DNA of 64,000 nt from Bacillus sp. SD088 (GCF_017355205.1 NZ_JADIJK010000005.1:124001-188000), one strand, 5' to 3'. Positions 1 through 7,968 are shown, counted from the stretch's first letter. Translations and numbers: made by a program. The notes: a model not told the origin generated them from the sequence alone.

Positions 1-1
1 T

Positions 2-196
2 TGGGTATCTGAGGAAGATTATGTTCAAGCATTAAATTTACATTATGTCGGGATTACAAGAGCTATTGAATCCTGTTTTATCATGGTGGGAAGCCAAAGG
101 TATAGAGTGAGACAACAAGATTTTATTATGGCTCAAGAATCGCCATTTCTATATTTGAATGGTACACCTAATTTAAGAGTAGATTTAAATTGGTAA
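2..196 (+). CDS. C-terminal end of a UvrD/Rep-type helicase (partial)
   Basis: The open frame runs in from the left edge and ends at TAA 194-196, giving 64 residues. It contains LHYVGITRAIESCFIM, which matches motif VI of superfamily 1 UvrD/PcrA helicases (typically YVGITRAxxxLYL), with the arginine that senses the ATP gamma-phosphate. Only about 45 residues follow the motif, so the protein ends soon after the second RecA-like domain and lacks the long PcrA C-terminal tail. This is the layout of short accessory helicases such as Gabija GajB or stand-alone UvrD-like proteins. The missing N-terminal part prevents any choice between them. A terminator-like hairpin follows. Confidence 0.7.
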   Translation, partial: WVSEEDYVQALNLHYVGITRAIESCFIMVGSQRYRVRQQDFIMAQESPFLYLNGTPNLRVDLNW

Positions 197-321
197 TATA
201 TATAAATAACCTAATTTTGATAGCGATGTTTTGTGATGGAAAAAGTTAAAAGTAATCAATCTTTTTTTCAAAATGGGTGGATTTGTTTTACTATAAAATC
301 AGCTTTTGTGCAAGTATCATC

Positions 322-363
322 AAAACCATGGAGCATCTAAAATCAGATGATCCCATGGTTTTT
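322..363 (+). terminator. Rho-independent terminator-like hairpin after the helicase
   Basis: AAAACCATGG and CCATGGTTTT form the outer stem, with GCATCT/AGATG extending it inward, and the right arm runs into a T-tract. It lies about 125 bp after the helicase stop codon. Confidence 0.6.
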
Positions 364-541
364 AATATGATTAGATGTTAATCAATCGGGTTCGATTGTG
401 GAAGTGGATAGAAAATGATCAAACTTTATTATAAAAAATGTATAATAATTTACAAGAGAAGAACCCATTTTGATCAATCCTTTTTTAAAACGTATTCCTT
501 TTATTTACCCTAAAATTAGGTTTTGTGGGATACTTTTGATC

Positions 542-589
542 AAACTTTATTCCAAAGCTACATGTGTTGTAGCTTTAAAATAAAGTTTT
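542..589. repeat. Imperfect inverted repeat in a gene-poor stretch
   Basis: AAACTTTATT-c-CAAAGCTACA is followed after TGTG by TTGTAGCTTT and AAATAAAGTTT, forming a near-perfect 48-bp hairpin. The left-arm sequence GATCAAACTTTATT also occurs at 417-430. It is not adjacent to a clear gene end, so it may be the remains of a small mobile element rather than a terminator. Confidence 0.5.
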
Positions 590-618
590 AACCGTTTATA
601 AAAAAGTAAGACCGTTTT

Positions 619-655
619 ACCCCTTTGGATTTTATTGTCTAAAGGGGTGTTTTTG
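619..655 (+). terminator. Rho-independent terminator-like hairpin
   Basis: ACCCCTTT (619-626) pairs with AAAGGGGT (641-648) and is followed by GTTTTT. No intact gene ends just before it, so it probably belonged to a gene that has decayed. Confidence 0.55.
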
Positions 656-670
656 AAAAGGAATATCTAA

Positions 671-844
671 AGTAAATGGCTTAAAGAAGGTAGAGAAGCC
701 GGAAGTGGAGTATGGCTGAATATTCTGGGTGCTTCATCCTGTGGCTTTGAAATAAAAGAAGAAGTAAAAGAAATGAAAACAAAATTTGTTAACGAAATCT
801 TGGAAACCTTATTTCAAGGATTAGCGTTCCATAAAGACAACTGA
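671..844 (+). pseudogene. Startless 57-codon open frame, probable gene remnant
   Basis: The frame begins directly after TAA 668-670 and ends at TGA 842-844. It has no start codon near its beginning; the first ATG is internal (MKTKFVNEILETLF). The product is a short, charged helical peptide that I do not recognise. Its position between a terminator and a decayed regulator suggests the tail of a lost gene. It could also be chance coding. Confidence 0.25.
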
Positions 845-963
845 TGGAATGTGGATAAATTACCAGGTAATAATAATTAAAGATTGATAAATGTTACTTT
901 TGCTTGTTCTAGAGTGGGACGCGATTCTAGAAATCAGCAACATTGACAATATAGTTTGAATAT

Positions 964-993
964 TATATTATCATTATATAAAATGATAATATA
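964..993. promoter_or_regulatory. Perfect 12-bp-arm palindrome, probable operator
   Basis: TATATTATCATT (964-975) and AATGATAATATA (982-993) are exact reverse complements separated by ATATAA. A purine-rich AAAGGGAGG follows at once, so the palindrome sits where the promoter and 5-prime end of the decayed regulator at 1008 and the DinB gene at 1196 would be. No T-tract follows, so an operator is likelier than a terminator. Confidence 0.55.
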
Positions 994-1007
994 AAGGGAG
1001 GAATTCA

Positions 1008-1131
1008 TTGGAAGGATAAGCTGATTTACTTCTTTATCCTGTGCGTAAAGCAATTGTTGCTAAACAAACAACTGACGATAGCTCAACTTGGAGAAATACT
1101 TGAAGATGTTCCTCAAGCTACGGCCATTTAA
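1008..1131 (+). pseudogene. Broken winged-helix regulator (N-terminal remnant)
   Basis: TTG at 1008 follows an AAAGGGAGGAATT ribosome binding site. An in-frame TAA comes after three codons, then ADLLLYPVRKAIVA. A frame change continues the match as KQLTIAQLGEILEDVPQATA before a stop. Together these pieces match the start of ArsR/YdfF-type helix-turn-helix regulators (LLxPVRxxI... LxxxLxDVPQATxYRH). Stop, frameshift and truncation make it non-functional. It sits just upstream of the DinB gene at 1196, which suggests it once regulated that gene through the palindrome at 964-993. Confidence 0.6.
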
Positions 1132-1195
1132 TAGAGTAGCATCAGGTTTAAACGAAGGAAAGTGAGATGGAAGATCTAATAAAGGAGGAATTATT

Positions 1196-1648
1196 ATGGG
1201 ACAGGTAAATCAAATGATGACTGAATGGTTACAACACCGTAATGTGTTGGAGGAATTGTTAGAATCCATCGATGACGAACATATTGATTTCAGACCATGG
1301 GAAGATGCTATGACACTTGGTGAACTGGCGTTACATATTGCTGGGTGGAACGATGTGTTCGTTTCAATGGTCACAACAGAGGATTTTGTTCCACCGGACA
1401 TTCCTGAATGTAAGACGATGGGAGATGTACGCAAAGCTGTAAAGGACTTCACGAAAAAGACAAAGGCTACATATGAATCATTGACTGATGCAGATTTGGA
1501 AGCAGAAAACAATTCATCACACCCGAAACTTCAAGGGGCAAAGAAAAGATATCTTATTGCAATGTATGATCACGAAATTCATCATAAGGGTCAACTTTTT
1601 GTTTACGTACGTATGATAGGAGCCAAGGAAGTCCCGTTTTTTCGCTAA
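1196..1648 (+). CDS. DinB/YfiT-superfamily protein
   Basis: This 150-residue protein has the DinB four-helix-bundle pattern: an N-terminal helix, LGELALHIAGW near residue 47 and MYDHEIHHKGQL near residue 126. The histidines of these two segments usually bind a divalent metal. Family members include bacillithiol S-transferases and other thiol-dependent detoxification enzymes; the name DinB (damage-inducible) does not mean a polymerase here. The start follows a strong AAAGGAGGAATTATT site. Substrate cannot be told from the sequence. It is one of five complete members of this superfamily in the window. Confidence 0.85.
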   Translation: MGQVNQMMTEWLQHRNVLEELLESIDDEHIDFRPWEDAMTLGELALHIAGWNDVFVSMVTTEDFVPPDIPECKTMGDVRKAVKDFTKKTKATYESLTDADLEAENNSSHPKLQGAKKRYLIAMYDHEIHHKGQLFVYVRMIGAKEVPFFR

Positions 1649-1782
1649 TTATTGTTCTATGAAGAGAAAAAGCCCCTTTCCAAAGCTCAAGAACATTTGC
1701 TTGTCAAAGGCTTATAATTATATTTAAACGGGAAAACATGCCTGTAAAAAATAAAGTTGAGCGGCAAAGGGGAGGGAAATGG

Positions 1783-2255
1783 ATGGGCAATATGATACTT
1801 CGGAATGTGATTGAGGACGATCTTCCTGTTTTTTTAAACACCAGCAGGATAGTGAAGCAAACGAGATGGCTGCATTTACTAGTAAGAATTCAAATGATTG
1901 GAATAGCTTCGCTGAACACTGGAACAAAATACTTACGAATAAGGATATTATTAATCAAACGATCATTGTTGAGAACACCGTGGTCGGCTATGTCGCATAT
2001 TTCGAGCAGTTCGGAGAACCAGAAATTAGCTATTGGATTGGAAAAGAACATTGGGGAAAGGGAATCGCAACAAACGCATTACGGGAATTTTTAAAACAGA
2101 TTAGAGTTCGCCCACTTTATGCCCGTGCCGCAAAAGACAATGTTGGATCATTAAAGGTTTTAAAGAGATGCGGATTTACGATTACAGGTGAAGACAGCGG
2201 GTATGCAAATGCACGTGGTAAAGAAGTTGAGGAGTTTGTTCTTACTCTTAACTAA
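1783..2255 (+). pseudogene. GNAT acetyltransferase with a one-base frameshift
   Basis: ATG 1783 follows GGAGGG and encodes MGNMILRNVIEDDLPVF. The natural continuation (KHQQDSEANEMAAFTSKN...) is in another frame, which runs to 2255. The switch falls in seven T followed by AAA at 1829-1838, so a single-base slip explains it. The second part has the GNAT core: IIVENTVVGYVAYFE, then WIGKEHWGKGIATNAL (the acetyl-CoA pyrophosphate loop), then NVGSLKVLKRCGF. It resembles RimJ/L-like enzymes. It may be a true pseudogene, a sequencing error in the homopolymer, or translated from ATG 1866 without its first strand. Confidence 0.7.
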
Positions 2256-2398
2256 AGAAATTAAATCGCAATACACGATTGCTGAAGGTCACAGCTATAA
2301 AAGGTTATTTTTATGGTAAAACAATATACGACAATCGCTAGACTGTGAGCATGTCAAACTATTAAATAAAACAGCGTTTAAGAAAGGAATGAGAAAAA

Positions 2399-2551
2399 TT
2401 GAAAAGGTCCTTTCTCAAAGATACCATAGCGGCGGGGCCTCGTCATAGCCTTGGCCTTAAATCTGATGGAACGGTGATGGCTGTGGGTGATAATAAATAT
2501 GGCCAATGTGATGTGAGCGATTGGCGCGGCATCCAACTGCCTAGTAATTAG
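2399..2551 (+). pseudogene. RCC1-repeat fragment
   Basis: From TTG 2399 a 50-residue frame reads IAAGPRHSLGLKSDGTVMAVGDNKYGQCDVSDWRG. This is one complete RCC1-like blade (AGxxHSLGLKxDGTVxAVGxNxYGQ). Intact RCC1 proteins have several such blades, so this is a fragment of a larger propeller gene. The residues are well kept, so the loss is probably recent. No partner blade is seen in the 150 bp upstream. Confidence 0.55.
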
Positions 2552-2591
2552 TTTTCAATGAATTGAAAAGCTTAGATTCCGTCGTTACAAA

Positions 2592-2645
2592 TAAGAACAC
2601 TTTCTAGCTTGTCAGGTATATCAAACCAAGCTAGAAAATGTTCTT
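2592..2645 (-). terminator. Terminator hairpin of the vanSR-like pair
   Basis: AAGAACACTTTCTAGCTTG (2592-2610) pairs with CAAGCTAGAAAATGTTCTT (2627-2645). On the minus strand it lies about 45 bp after the kinase stop and the right arm is followed by ATTTGT. It may also act on the plus strand. Confidence 0.6.
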
Positions 2646-2691
2646 CTTACATATCCTATAAAAGGAAACAAAGGATTTTCTCTTTAATTTC

Positions 2692-3807
2692 CTACAAAAG
2701 GGTTGGAAGATAAATATTAAATACAACTTTATCATCTGAGCTCGAAACAGAAATGGTTCCCTGATGGAGTTCCACAATTTCCTTTGCAATAGCTAGTCCT
2801 AGGCCAGCACCGCCTGTATTGGTGCCCCGTGAGGAATCTAAGCGATAAAATTGCTCAAAAATGCGGTTTACTTTTTCTTCAGGGATGGTATATCCTTCAT
2901 TTTCGAACCGAATGCTAATGCCCTTGCTTTCCTCTTTAATTTCAATGGTGATCGTACTATCAGGAAAACTATAGCTGACTGCATTGCGGATAATATTATC
3001 AAATACACGCTCCATTTTGCCCACATCACATTTTATATCAAGCTTGTCAGGAGAGATGAGCTGAAATGCTAGTTTTTTTTCATTAAGCAGTGGTTGAAAC
3101 TCAAAGGTTAATTGCTCAAACATTCTAATGACATTCACATGACTTAGCTCAAGGGTTAGTTTGCTTAAGTTAAAACGAGTGATTTCGAAAAATTCATTAA
3201 TTAAATCTTCTAAACGAATGGCTTTATCTAATGAAATGGATGTGTATTTTTGGCGTAGCTCATTTGAAATCTCCTGTTCATCACGAAGTAAGGTTAAATA
3301 GCCAATAACTGAGGTAAGCGGTGTTTTTAGATCATGGGCAAGATAAACGATTAAGTCATTTTTTCTTTGTTCAGCTTCCTTCGCTAATCTATGATTTTGA
3401 ATAGAGCTTTGTTTAATTTGATTCATTTGATCTTCCACCTGTTTAAGTTCCCGCGGTAATCTAATGAGATCCTCATTTGAGGAAGCCAATTCATTACTTG
3501 CTTCTATAATGGTATCAAAATAATAAATAATCCTTTTCCAACTGATTAAAACAATGATGATAAACCCGATAATCCAACAAAAAGCAAGAAACAAAATAGG
3601 ATTTTTATTAATCGGACTAAGCAGAACATTGTATACAAAATTGTCAGCATACCAGGTGAACAGTGATAGAACGAATTTTACAAATAAAAAAGTTAACACT
3701 AAGCCGCCTGTGAACAAAACCACCATTAAAGAGAATTTATCAATGATGGCTCTTTTTAAGTCTTTTCCTGAATAACTTGGATTTTGATTATTCAATGGTG
3801 TAGCCAA
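2692..3807 (-). CDS. VanS-like sensor histidine kinase
   Basis: 371 residues. Two membrane segments (about 24-52 and 70-92) enclose a short outer loop. A HAMP-like linker follows, then HisKA with YLAHDLKTPLTSVIGYL (phospho-acceptor His near 158), an N box RVFDNIIRNAVSYS, and the G boxes ENEGYTIPEEKVNRIFE and GGAGLGLAIAKEIVELHQG. Sequence style and length match VanS of glycopeptide-resistance clusters and related cell-wall kinases. Its start overlaps the regulator gene by 20 bp, so the two are translated together. No ligase (vanA/B/G), vanH or vanX gene is present, so this is a wall-stress regulator rather than a complete resistance cluster. Confidence 0.85.
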   Translation of the reverse strand: MATPLNNQNPSYSGKDLKRAIIDKFSLMVVLFTGGLVLTFLFVKFVLSLFTWYADNFVYNVLLSPINKNPILFLAFCWIIGFIIIVLISWKRIIYYFDTIIEASNELASSNEDLIRLPRELKQVEDQMNQIKQSSIQNHRLAKEAEQRKNDLIVYLAHDLKTPLTSVIGYLTLLRDEQEISNELRQKYTSISLDKAIRLEDLINEFFEITRFNLSKLTLELSHVNVIRMFEQLTFEFQPLLNEKKLAFQLISPDKLDIKCDVGKMERVFDNIIRNAVSYSFPDSTITIEIKEESKGISIRFENEGYTIPEEKVNRIFEQFYRLDSSRGTNTGGAGLGLAIAKEIVELHQGTISVSSSDDKVVFNIYLPTLL

Positions 3808-4495
3808 CTCCCCACACTGTCTTAATAAATTTCGGGTTTCTAGCCTTCTCTTTCATCTTTTCTCGTAAACGACCAATATGGGCCATCACCGTGTTATTGT
3901 TATCTAAGTAATTTTCTCCCCAAACGGCTTCGAATAGCTCTTCAGATGAAACGACCTTTCCTTTATTCTCACACAGGTACCATAAGATAGAAAATTCAAG
4001 AGGTGTGAGGGGCAGTTCTTTGCCGTATAGGTGACATTTATGATTGACTTTGTTAATGTACAATCCGGCAAAATCATATATTTCTGGATTGGCTGACTCT
4101 ATGTTTTTGTTTGCTTCTGTATGGTTATATCGCTTGTACCTTCTTAATTGCGCTTTTACCCGAGCGACCATTTCCAACGGGTTAAAAGGTTTCGTAATGT
4201 AATCATCTGCACCAAGCGTTAGACCGGTAATTTTATCGATATCCTCTATTTTTGCGGTAAGCATAATAACAGGGTAATGATAGTTTTCTCTAATACGCTG
4301 GCAGAGAGTAAAACCATCTATTTCTGGTAACATAATATCTAGTAAAGCTAAATCAAAAGCAGTAGTTTGGATACATTTTAATGCATCTTTTCCGTTAGAG
4401 TATCTATGAACATTAAAGCCCTCATTAGTAAGGTATACTTCAATTAAATTTGCAATTTCCGTTTCATCCTCTACAACCAAAACTTTTGTTGGCAT
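3788..4495 (-). CDS. VanR-like OmpR-family response regulator
   Basis: 235 residues from ATG at 4495; an upstream ATG at 4522 would add nine residues, but GAAGGGTGAG sits just before 4495. The receiver domain has the acidic pair ED 9-10, phospho-acceptor D53 in LALLDIMLPEIDG and the conserved lysine in DDYITKPFN. A winged-helix output domain follows, with LTPLEFSILWYLCENKGKVVSSEELFEAVWG and VMAHIGRLREKM. It acts with the overlapping kinase. The divergent carboxypeptidase and amidase genes at 4961 and 5909 are obvious candidate targets, by analogy with VanR controlling vanY. Confidence 0.88.
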   Translation of the reverse strand: MPTKVLVVEDETEIANLIEVYLTNEGFNVHRYSNGKDALKCIQTTAFDLALLDIMLPEIDGFTLCQRIRENYHYPVIMLTAKIEDIDKITGLTLGADDYITKPFNPLEMVARVKAQLRRYKRYNHTEANKNIESANPEIYDFAGLYINKVNHKCHLYGKELPLTPLEFSILWYLCENKGKVVSSEELFEAVWGENYLDNNNTVMAHIGRLREKMKEKARNPKFIKTVWGVGYTIE

Positions 4496-4960
4496 TCTCT
4501 CACCCTTCTTTTTTAAGCTCAAACCACTTTCTATTTATAATATTTTATCGAGGTTTGACAGGAACCTATAGTATTTATTTCTTCATTTTAGCAATTTTAT
4601 CAGCTATTACTAGTATTGCCAATCTCGTATATAAACTTAACTAAGCTATGTTCATGAAATTATACTAGCACCGCCAGTTAATTGTAGTCAACAGTACGTT
4701 ACCAAGTGCTTCGTAGGAATTCCGTAAGATTTTATTAATAAAATCGTATAAGTTCCTTAAAGAAAAACAAATAACCGAAACACTTTGTTTTAGTACGATT
4801 GAAGTGCAAACAAAGAGTTTTTTTATTTTCCCTTTTCATTAATTTCGACACAGAGGTGACAACGAGAAAATCCAACAGACAAATAGCAATATAAGAAGGT
4901 AGAAATAAATTAGACATTATATATAATTATGTGAATTAGTTAGTGAAAGGAAGAGCCGAT
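4496..4960. other. Divergent intergenic region, vanR-like / carboxypeptidase
   Basis: This 465-bp AT-rich spacer must contain promoters for both divergent units. No convincing gene is present. I could not identify a clear direct repeat of VanR-box type by eye. Confidence 0.5.
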
Positions 4961-5863
4961 ATGAGAAGGTTTTTAGCGATATTATTGATCATTACTGTTG
5001 TAGTGTTCATGTTATTTAGAGTGGCAGATAAAGTGAACTTAGATGTGAAAAAGGACTTTCCCTTTTTTAATACAGAAGAATACGCCAGTCAATATATTTA
5101 TGTGTTTGATAGAGAAACAGGAGCTATAATGTATGAAAAGAATGCACAATCTAAGACATTTCCAGCATCGCTCACAAAGATCATGACAACGATTGTAGCA
5201 CTTGAGCATATTGACGACTTAACGGCAATTGCTCCAATAGATACAGAAACGCAAAGTGAAATGTTTTCAAACAACGCTATGATGGCGGGTTTTAATGCTG
5301 GGGAATCAGTAACGTATCGAGATCTTTTATATGGAACAATGTTACCCTCTGGTGCCGAAGCGGCTAACTCCCTTGCTGTTCATGTGGCAGGAAGTGTTGA
5401 AAATTTTGTTCAAATGATGAATGACAAGGCTATTGAACTAGGATTGAATAGCACACATTATACTAGTCCAGAAGGTCTCCATAATAAAGATCAGTATACG
5501 ACAGCTTCTGACATGGGCAAGCTTTTAGATTATGCATTAGATAATGAAGATTTTAAAGCGGTTTTTACAAAAGAGACATTTCAGACAACGTCAACTACAC
5601 ACCATCCTGATGGAATTTTCTTAGAATCCACTGTTCTCGCGTCCCTGAATAAAGAAAAGCAAAATGGCTTTAAAATTATTGGTGGAAAGTCAGGTACAAC
5701 GGATGAAGCTGGACAATGTTGGGCAACACTTGGGTTGGTAGATGACCGTGAATATATAAGTATTGTCATGGGAGCTCCTTTAGAAGACATTAGTCATCCA
5801 GATAATAAGCAAATAGTGGATACGCTGAAGTTGTATAAAAAAATTAAGGCTGGTGAGCTGTAA
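4961..5863 (+). CDS. D-Ala-D-Ala carboxypeptidase, S11 family
   Basis: 300 residues from ATG 4961, preceded by AAAGGAAG; a GTG at 4943 is less likely. An N-terminal membrane segment (RRFLAILLIITVVVFMLF) anchors it outside the cell. All three penicillin-binding active-site motifs are present: SLTK (nucleophile Ser and general-base Lys), SGAEAAN (the SxN motif) and KSGTT. S11 enzymes remove the terminal D-Ala from the peptidoglycan pentapeptide. It lacks the C-terminal amphipathic domain of DacA/PBP5, so it is a short VanY-like or DacF-like form. It is followed at 45 bp by an amidase and faces the VanRS-like pair. Confidence 0.88.
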   Translation: MRRFLAILLIITVVVFMLFRVADKVNLDVKKDFPFFNTEEYASQYIYVFDRETGAIMYEKNAQSKTFPASLTKIMTTIVALEHIDDLTAIAPIDTETQSEMFSNNAMMAGFNAGESVTYRDLLYGTMLPSGAEAANSLAVHVAGSVENFVQMMNDKAIELGLNSTHYTSPEGLHNKDQYTTASDMGKLLDYALDNEDFKAVFTKETFQTTSTTHHPDGIFLESTVLASLNKEKQNGFKIIGGKSGTTDEAGQCWATLGLVDDREYISIVMGAPLEDISHPDNKQIVDTLKLYKKIKAGEL

Positions 5864-5908
5864 AAATATATACGTGTTACTTTTATAGAATAGAAAGAAG
5901 GGATAACC

Positions 5909-6574
5909 ATGAAAAAAAAGATAGTATTTATTATATTGTCCTTATTACTAATCCTAATATTAGTGGTTAACATAAGCAAACACAGCAATAATAATGATAA
6001 CGATAAAAGTTATACTGATTTAAAGGTTGTTATTGACCCGGGGCATGGTGGTGAAGATAACGGAGCAACAGGTGTCAGCGGTCAGTTTGAAAAAGATTTC
6101 ACTTTGAGTTTGTCGAAAAAAGTGGAAAAACTATTGAAGCAGGAATCTGGAATTGAAGTTTTTATGACAAGAACGGATGATAGCTATATTTCACAGGAAA
6201 GTAGATACAGACCTAAATATGCCAATAAACTAAATGCGGATCTATTTATATCTATTCACGGAAATACTTTTTCAGATCCCGATGTTTCGGGTACGGAAAC
6301 ATTTTATTATCATAAGAATTCACGCCTTCTGGCTGAGGTTATACAGAAGCATGTGGTAGAAGCAACTGGATTTAAGGATAGAGGAGTACAGAAGCAAAAT
6401 TTATTTGTTGTAAAAGATACGAAAATGCCGGCCGCTCTTATAGAAGTAGGGTATCTGACAAATCCTCAAAATGAGTCCAAAATGTGGACAGACGATTTTC
6501 AATCAGGCATTGCCACTTCAATTGTTGAAGGGATTAAAGAGTATGAAGAAAGTTCCAAAAAGCAAATCTTTTAA
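5909..6574 (+). CDS. N-acetylmuramoyl-L-alanine amidase (Amidase_3)
   Basis: 221 residues with an N-terminal signal anchor (residues 4-23) and a short Asn/Asp-rich linker. The Amidase_3 domain shows VVIDPGHGGEDNGA (first zinc His), a conserved Glu shortly after, LFISIHGN (second zinc His) and ALIEVGYLTN (catalytic Glu). It cleaves the bond between N-acetylmuramic acid and L-Ala. No SH3, SPOR or LysM wall-binding domain is present. The start follows AGAAAGAAGGG. It is probably transcribed with the carboxypeptidase as a wall-remodelling pair. Confidence 0.88.
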   Translation: MKKKIVFIILSLLLILILVVNISKHSNNNDNDKSYTDLKVVIDPGHGGEDNGATGVSGQFEKDFTLSLSKKVEKLLKQESGIEVFMTRTDDSYISQESRYRPKYANKLNADLFISIHGNTFSDPDVSGTETFYYHKNSRLLAEVIQKHVVEATGFKDRGVQKQNLFVVKDTKMPAALIEVGYLTNPQNESKMWTDDFQSGIATSIVEGIKEYEESSKKQIF

Positions 6575-6940
6575 GGGGATGTACAGAATACTTAAAATAA
6601 ATTTTAAACGTTTGTATAAAAGCTAATGTCATAAGGGTTAGAGAATAATGCGATTTGCTCAAACTTTTTGAAAATATGTTCCTTCCGTTTTGTATTGATT
6701 TTTTTCAATTGTTAATCAAATGATTGTTTCGATAAGTACATATCCTTTACCACTGCTAATATATTCTGAGCAAACCTTAATGCCAAATTCTACCCTGTCC
6801 CAATAAAAAAATTAACGGCCAATAATCGAACTAGCGCTTTTATGGAGTTATTTAAATCCTATAAAACAGTTTTTCATAAAATAGCTGATGATATATAACT
6901 AAACAGTGCCAGATTGTTGAATAAGGCAGAAATAAATGAA
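6575..6940. other. Intergenic region before the DinB gene at 7021
   Basis: About 370 bp of AT-rich sequence with no open frame I can support. The only clear signal in this gap is the palindromic promoter that starts at 6941. Confidence 0.4.
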
Positions 6941-6979
6941 CTTCCCTGACAGAGTTTGTCAGGGAAGAGATTGTATAAT
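6941..6979 (+). promoter_or_regulatory. Palindromic operator plus -10 box of a DinB-family gene
   Basis: CTTCCCTGACA (6941-6951) and TGTCAGGGAAG (6957-6967) are exact reverse complements around GAGTT. TATAAT lies at 6974-6979, 12 bp after the TGTCA half-site, and no good -35 box is present at 17 bp. The same TGACAnnnTTTGTCA core with the same spacing to a -10 box occurs at 10565 and, with 11 bp, at 54158, each time before a DinB gene. The weak -35 inside the palindrome suggests regulation there. Confidence 0.65.
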
Positions 6980-7020
6980 GGGATAAAGCCATAAAAAGAT
7001 AAAATAAGGAGGAGCCTTAA

Positions 7021-7536
7021 ATGAAGCACCATGCCTTACAGCTGTATGACTATCATATCTGGGCGAATAATAGATTTTTCGAAAGGTTAAAGGATCTGCC
7101 AAATAGCGTTTACACCCGGGAAGTCCAAAGCGTCTTCCCCTCAATTGCAGAGACATTTGTTCATATGTATACGACGGATACAATATACCTTGGTGTAATG
7201 CGGGAGAATAGTATGGATGAGATTCAATCTTCCATAATACTGGAGCATGAAAAGGCAAAGGATAAGGGTCTCGAAGAAATGGAAGCCTTGTATGCAGAAC
7301 AAGTTAAACTGTATAGAGCCCTTTTCAGTAGTCAAGAAGATATGGACAAACCTATAACTACGGAACATCCGACATACGGACGATTGGAAACCAATCTTTC
7401 AGAAATTGTGCAGCATCTCGTCAATCATGGTACATACCACCGCGGGAACCTTACCGCTATGATTCGGCAGCAGGGGTATCCTAGTGTACCGACGGATTAT
7501 ATTATGTATCTTTATGAGATTCAAGCGAAGAACTAA
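7021..7536 (+). CDS. DinB-family protein
   Basis: 171 residues with the classical DinB layout: LYDYHIWANNRFFERLKDLP at the N-terminus, ETFVHMYTTDTIYL in the second helix, and VQHLVNHGTYHRGNLTAMIRQQG near the end. The three conserved histidines form the metal site. Proteins of this subtype are often bacillithiol- or metal-dependent hydrolases or transferases of unknown substrate. The start follows AAGGAGGAGCC. A palindromic promoter lies 40 bp upstream and is shared with two other DinB genes here. Confidence 0.87.
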   Translation: MKHHALQLYDYHIWANNRFFERLKDLPNSVYTREVQSVFPSIAETFVHMYTTDTIYLGVMRENSMDEIQSSIILEHEKAKDKGLEEMEALYAEQVKLYRALFSSQEDMDKPITTEHPTYGRLETNLSEIVQHLVNHGTYHRGNLTAMIRQQGYPSVPTDYIMYLYEIQAKN

Positions 7537-7643
7537 TTTATTACGATAAAGGGAACTATTTTTAAAATAAAACTTAAGATTATAAGCCATTTTATTGTTA
7601 TATTTTTTAGGTAGTGAAGTATTTTACAATGGAGGATCTAGTC

Positions 7644-7718
7644 ATGGGCATGAGGAATTATCTGATTGAAGGTGTTTCCCGCACCGATAAAACCTTGATG
7701 CACGGATCGCGAGAATAA
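7644..7718 (+). pseudogene. 5-prime fragment of a duplicated kinase gene
   Basis: ATG 7644 with GGAGG upstream starts a 24-codon frame (MGMRNYLIEGVSRTDKT...) that closely matches the first 17 codons of the kinase gene at 8927 at the DNA level. The match then stops and unrelated sequence follows. In the P-loop the copy has RTDKT in place of CTGKT. It is a truncated duplicate lying just before the erm unit. Confidence 0.75.
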
Positions 7719-7845
7719 TTTGCAAAGATGATATAATTAGCTATATAAAAACAAGTCATGGAGGGTTAAACATGTGTGCTTGCATAGCGGTTGTAGATTT
7801 TACTTTATCTCTTTCATAATGAAAATATTGGAAAGGAGATAAACT

Positions 7846-7905
7846 ATGGGGATATTTTCTATATGTGTTGTTAAAAGAGTTCATTATCAACCAGATCAAA
7901 AATAA
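7846..7905 (+). CDS. ErmC-like leader peptide
   Basis: ATG 7846 follows GGAAAGGAGATAAACT and encodes MGIFSICVVKRVHYQPDQK, 19 residues. The classic ErmC leader is MGIFSIFVISTVHYQPNKK, so the first six residues and VHYQP are conserved. In ErmC a macrolide-bound ribosome stalls in the IFVI stretch; here the stall region reads ICVV. The leader is followed by inverted repeats that can hide the methylase start, which is the normal arrangement for induction by translational attenuation. Confidence 0.9.
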   Translation: MGIFSICVVKRVHYQPDQK

Positions 7906-7968
7906 TTGGTTATAATGAACTCTTAAGATCAGTTCGTTATAACCAGCAAGGAGAAGGTTATAATGAAC
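7875..7968 (+). promoter_or_regulatory. Translational attenuator of the erm gene
   Basis: Four segments can pair alternately. AAGAGTTCATTAT (7875-7887, inside the leader) is the exact complement of ATAATGAACTCTT (7912-7924). GTTCGTTATAACC (7932-7944) pairs with GGTTATAATGAAC (7956-7968) with one mismatch. The last pairing covers the ATG at 7963 and the end of the AAGGAGAAGG site at 7948. A ribosome stalled on the leader would free segment two to pair with segment three and expose the start. Confidence 0.85.

Noticed and set aside
1738-2094. A separate 118-residue protein
   Set aside because: Only its first 17 residues from ATG 1783 match an acetyltransferase; the rest is the wrong frame after the T-run.
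4735-4917. A 60-residue minus-strand gene between the VanR-like and carboxypeptidase genes
   Set aside because: It has no ribosome site, has low-complexity composition and lies where promoters are expected.
2692-6574. A vancomycin-resistance gene cluster
   Set aside because: Only regulator-, carboxypeptidase- and amidase-type genes are present; no D-Ala-D-Lac or D-Ala-D-Ser ligase, dehydrogenase or dipeptidase.
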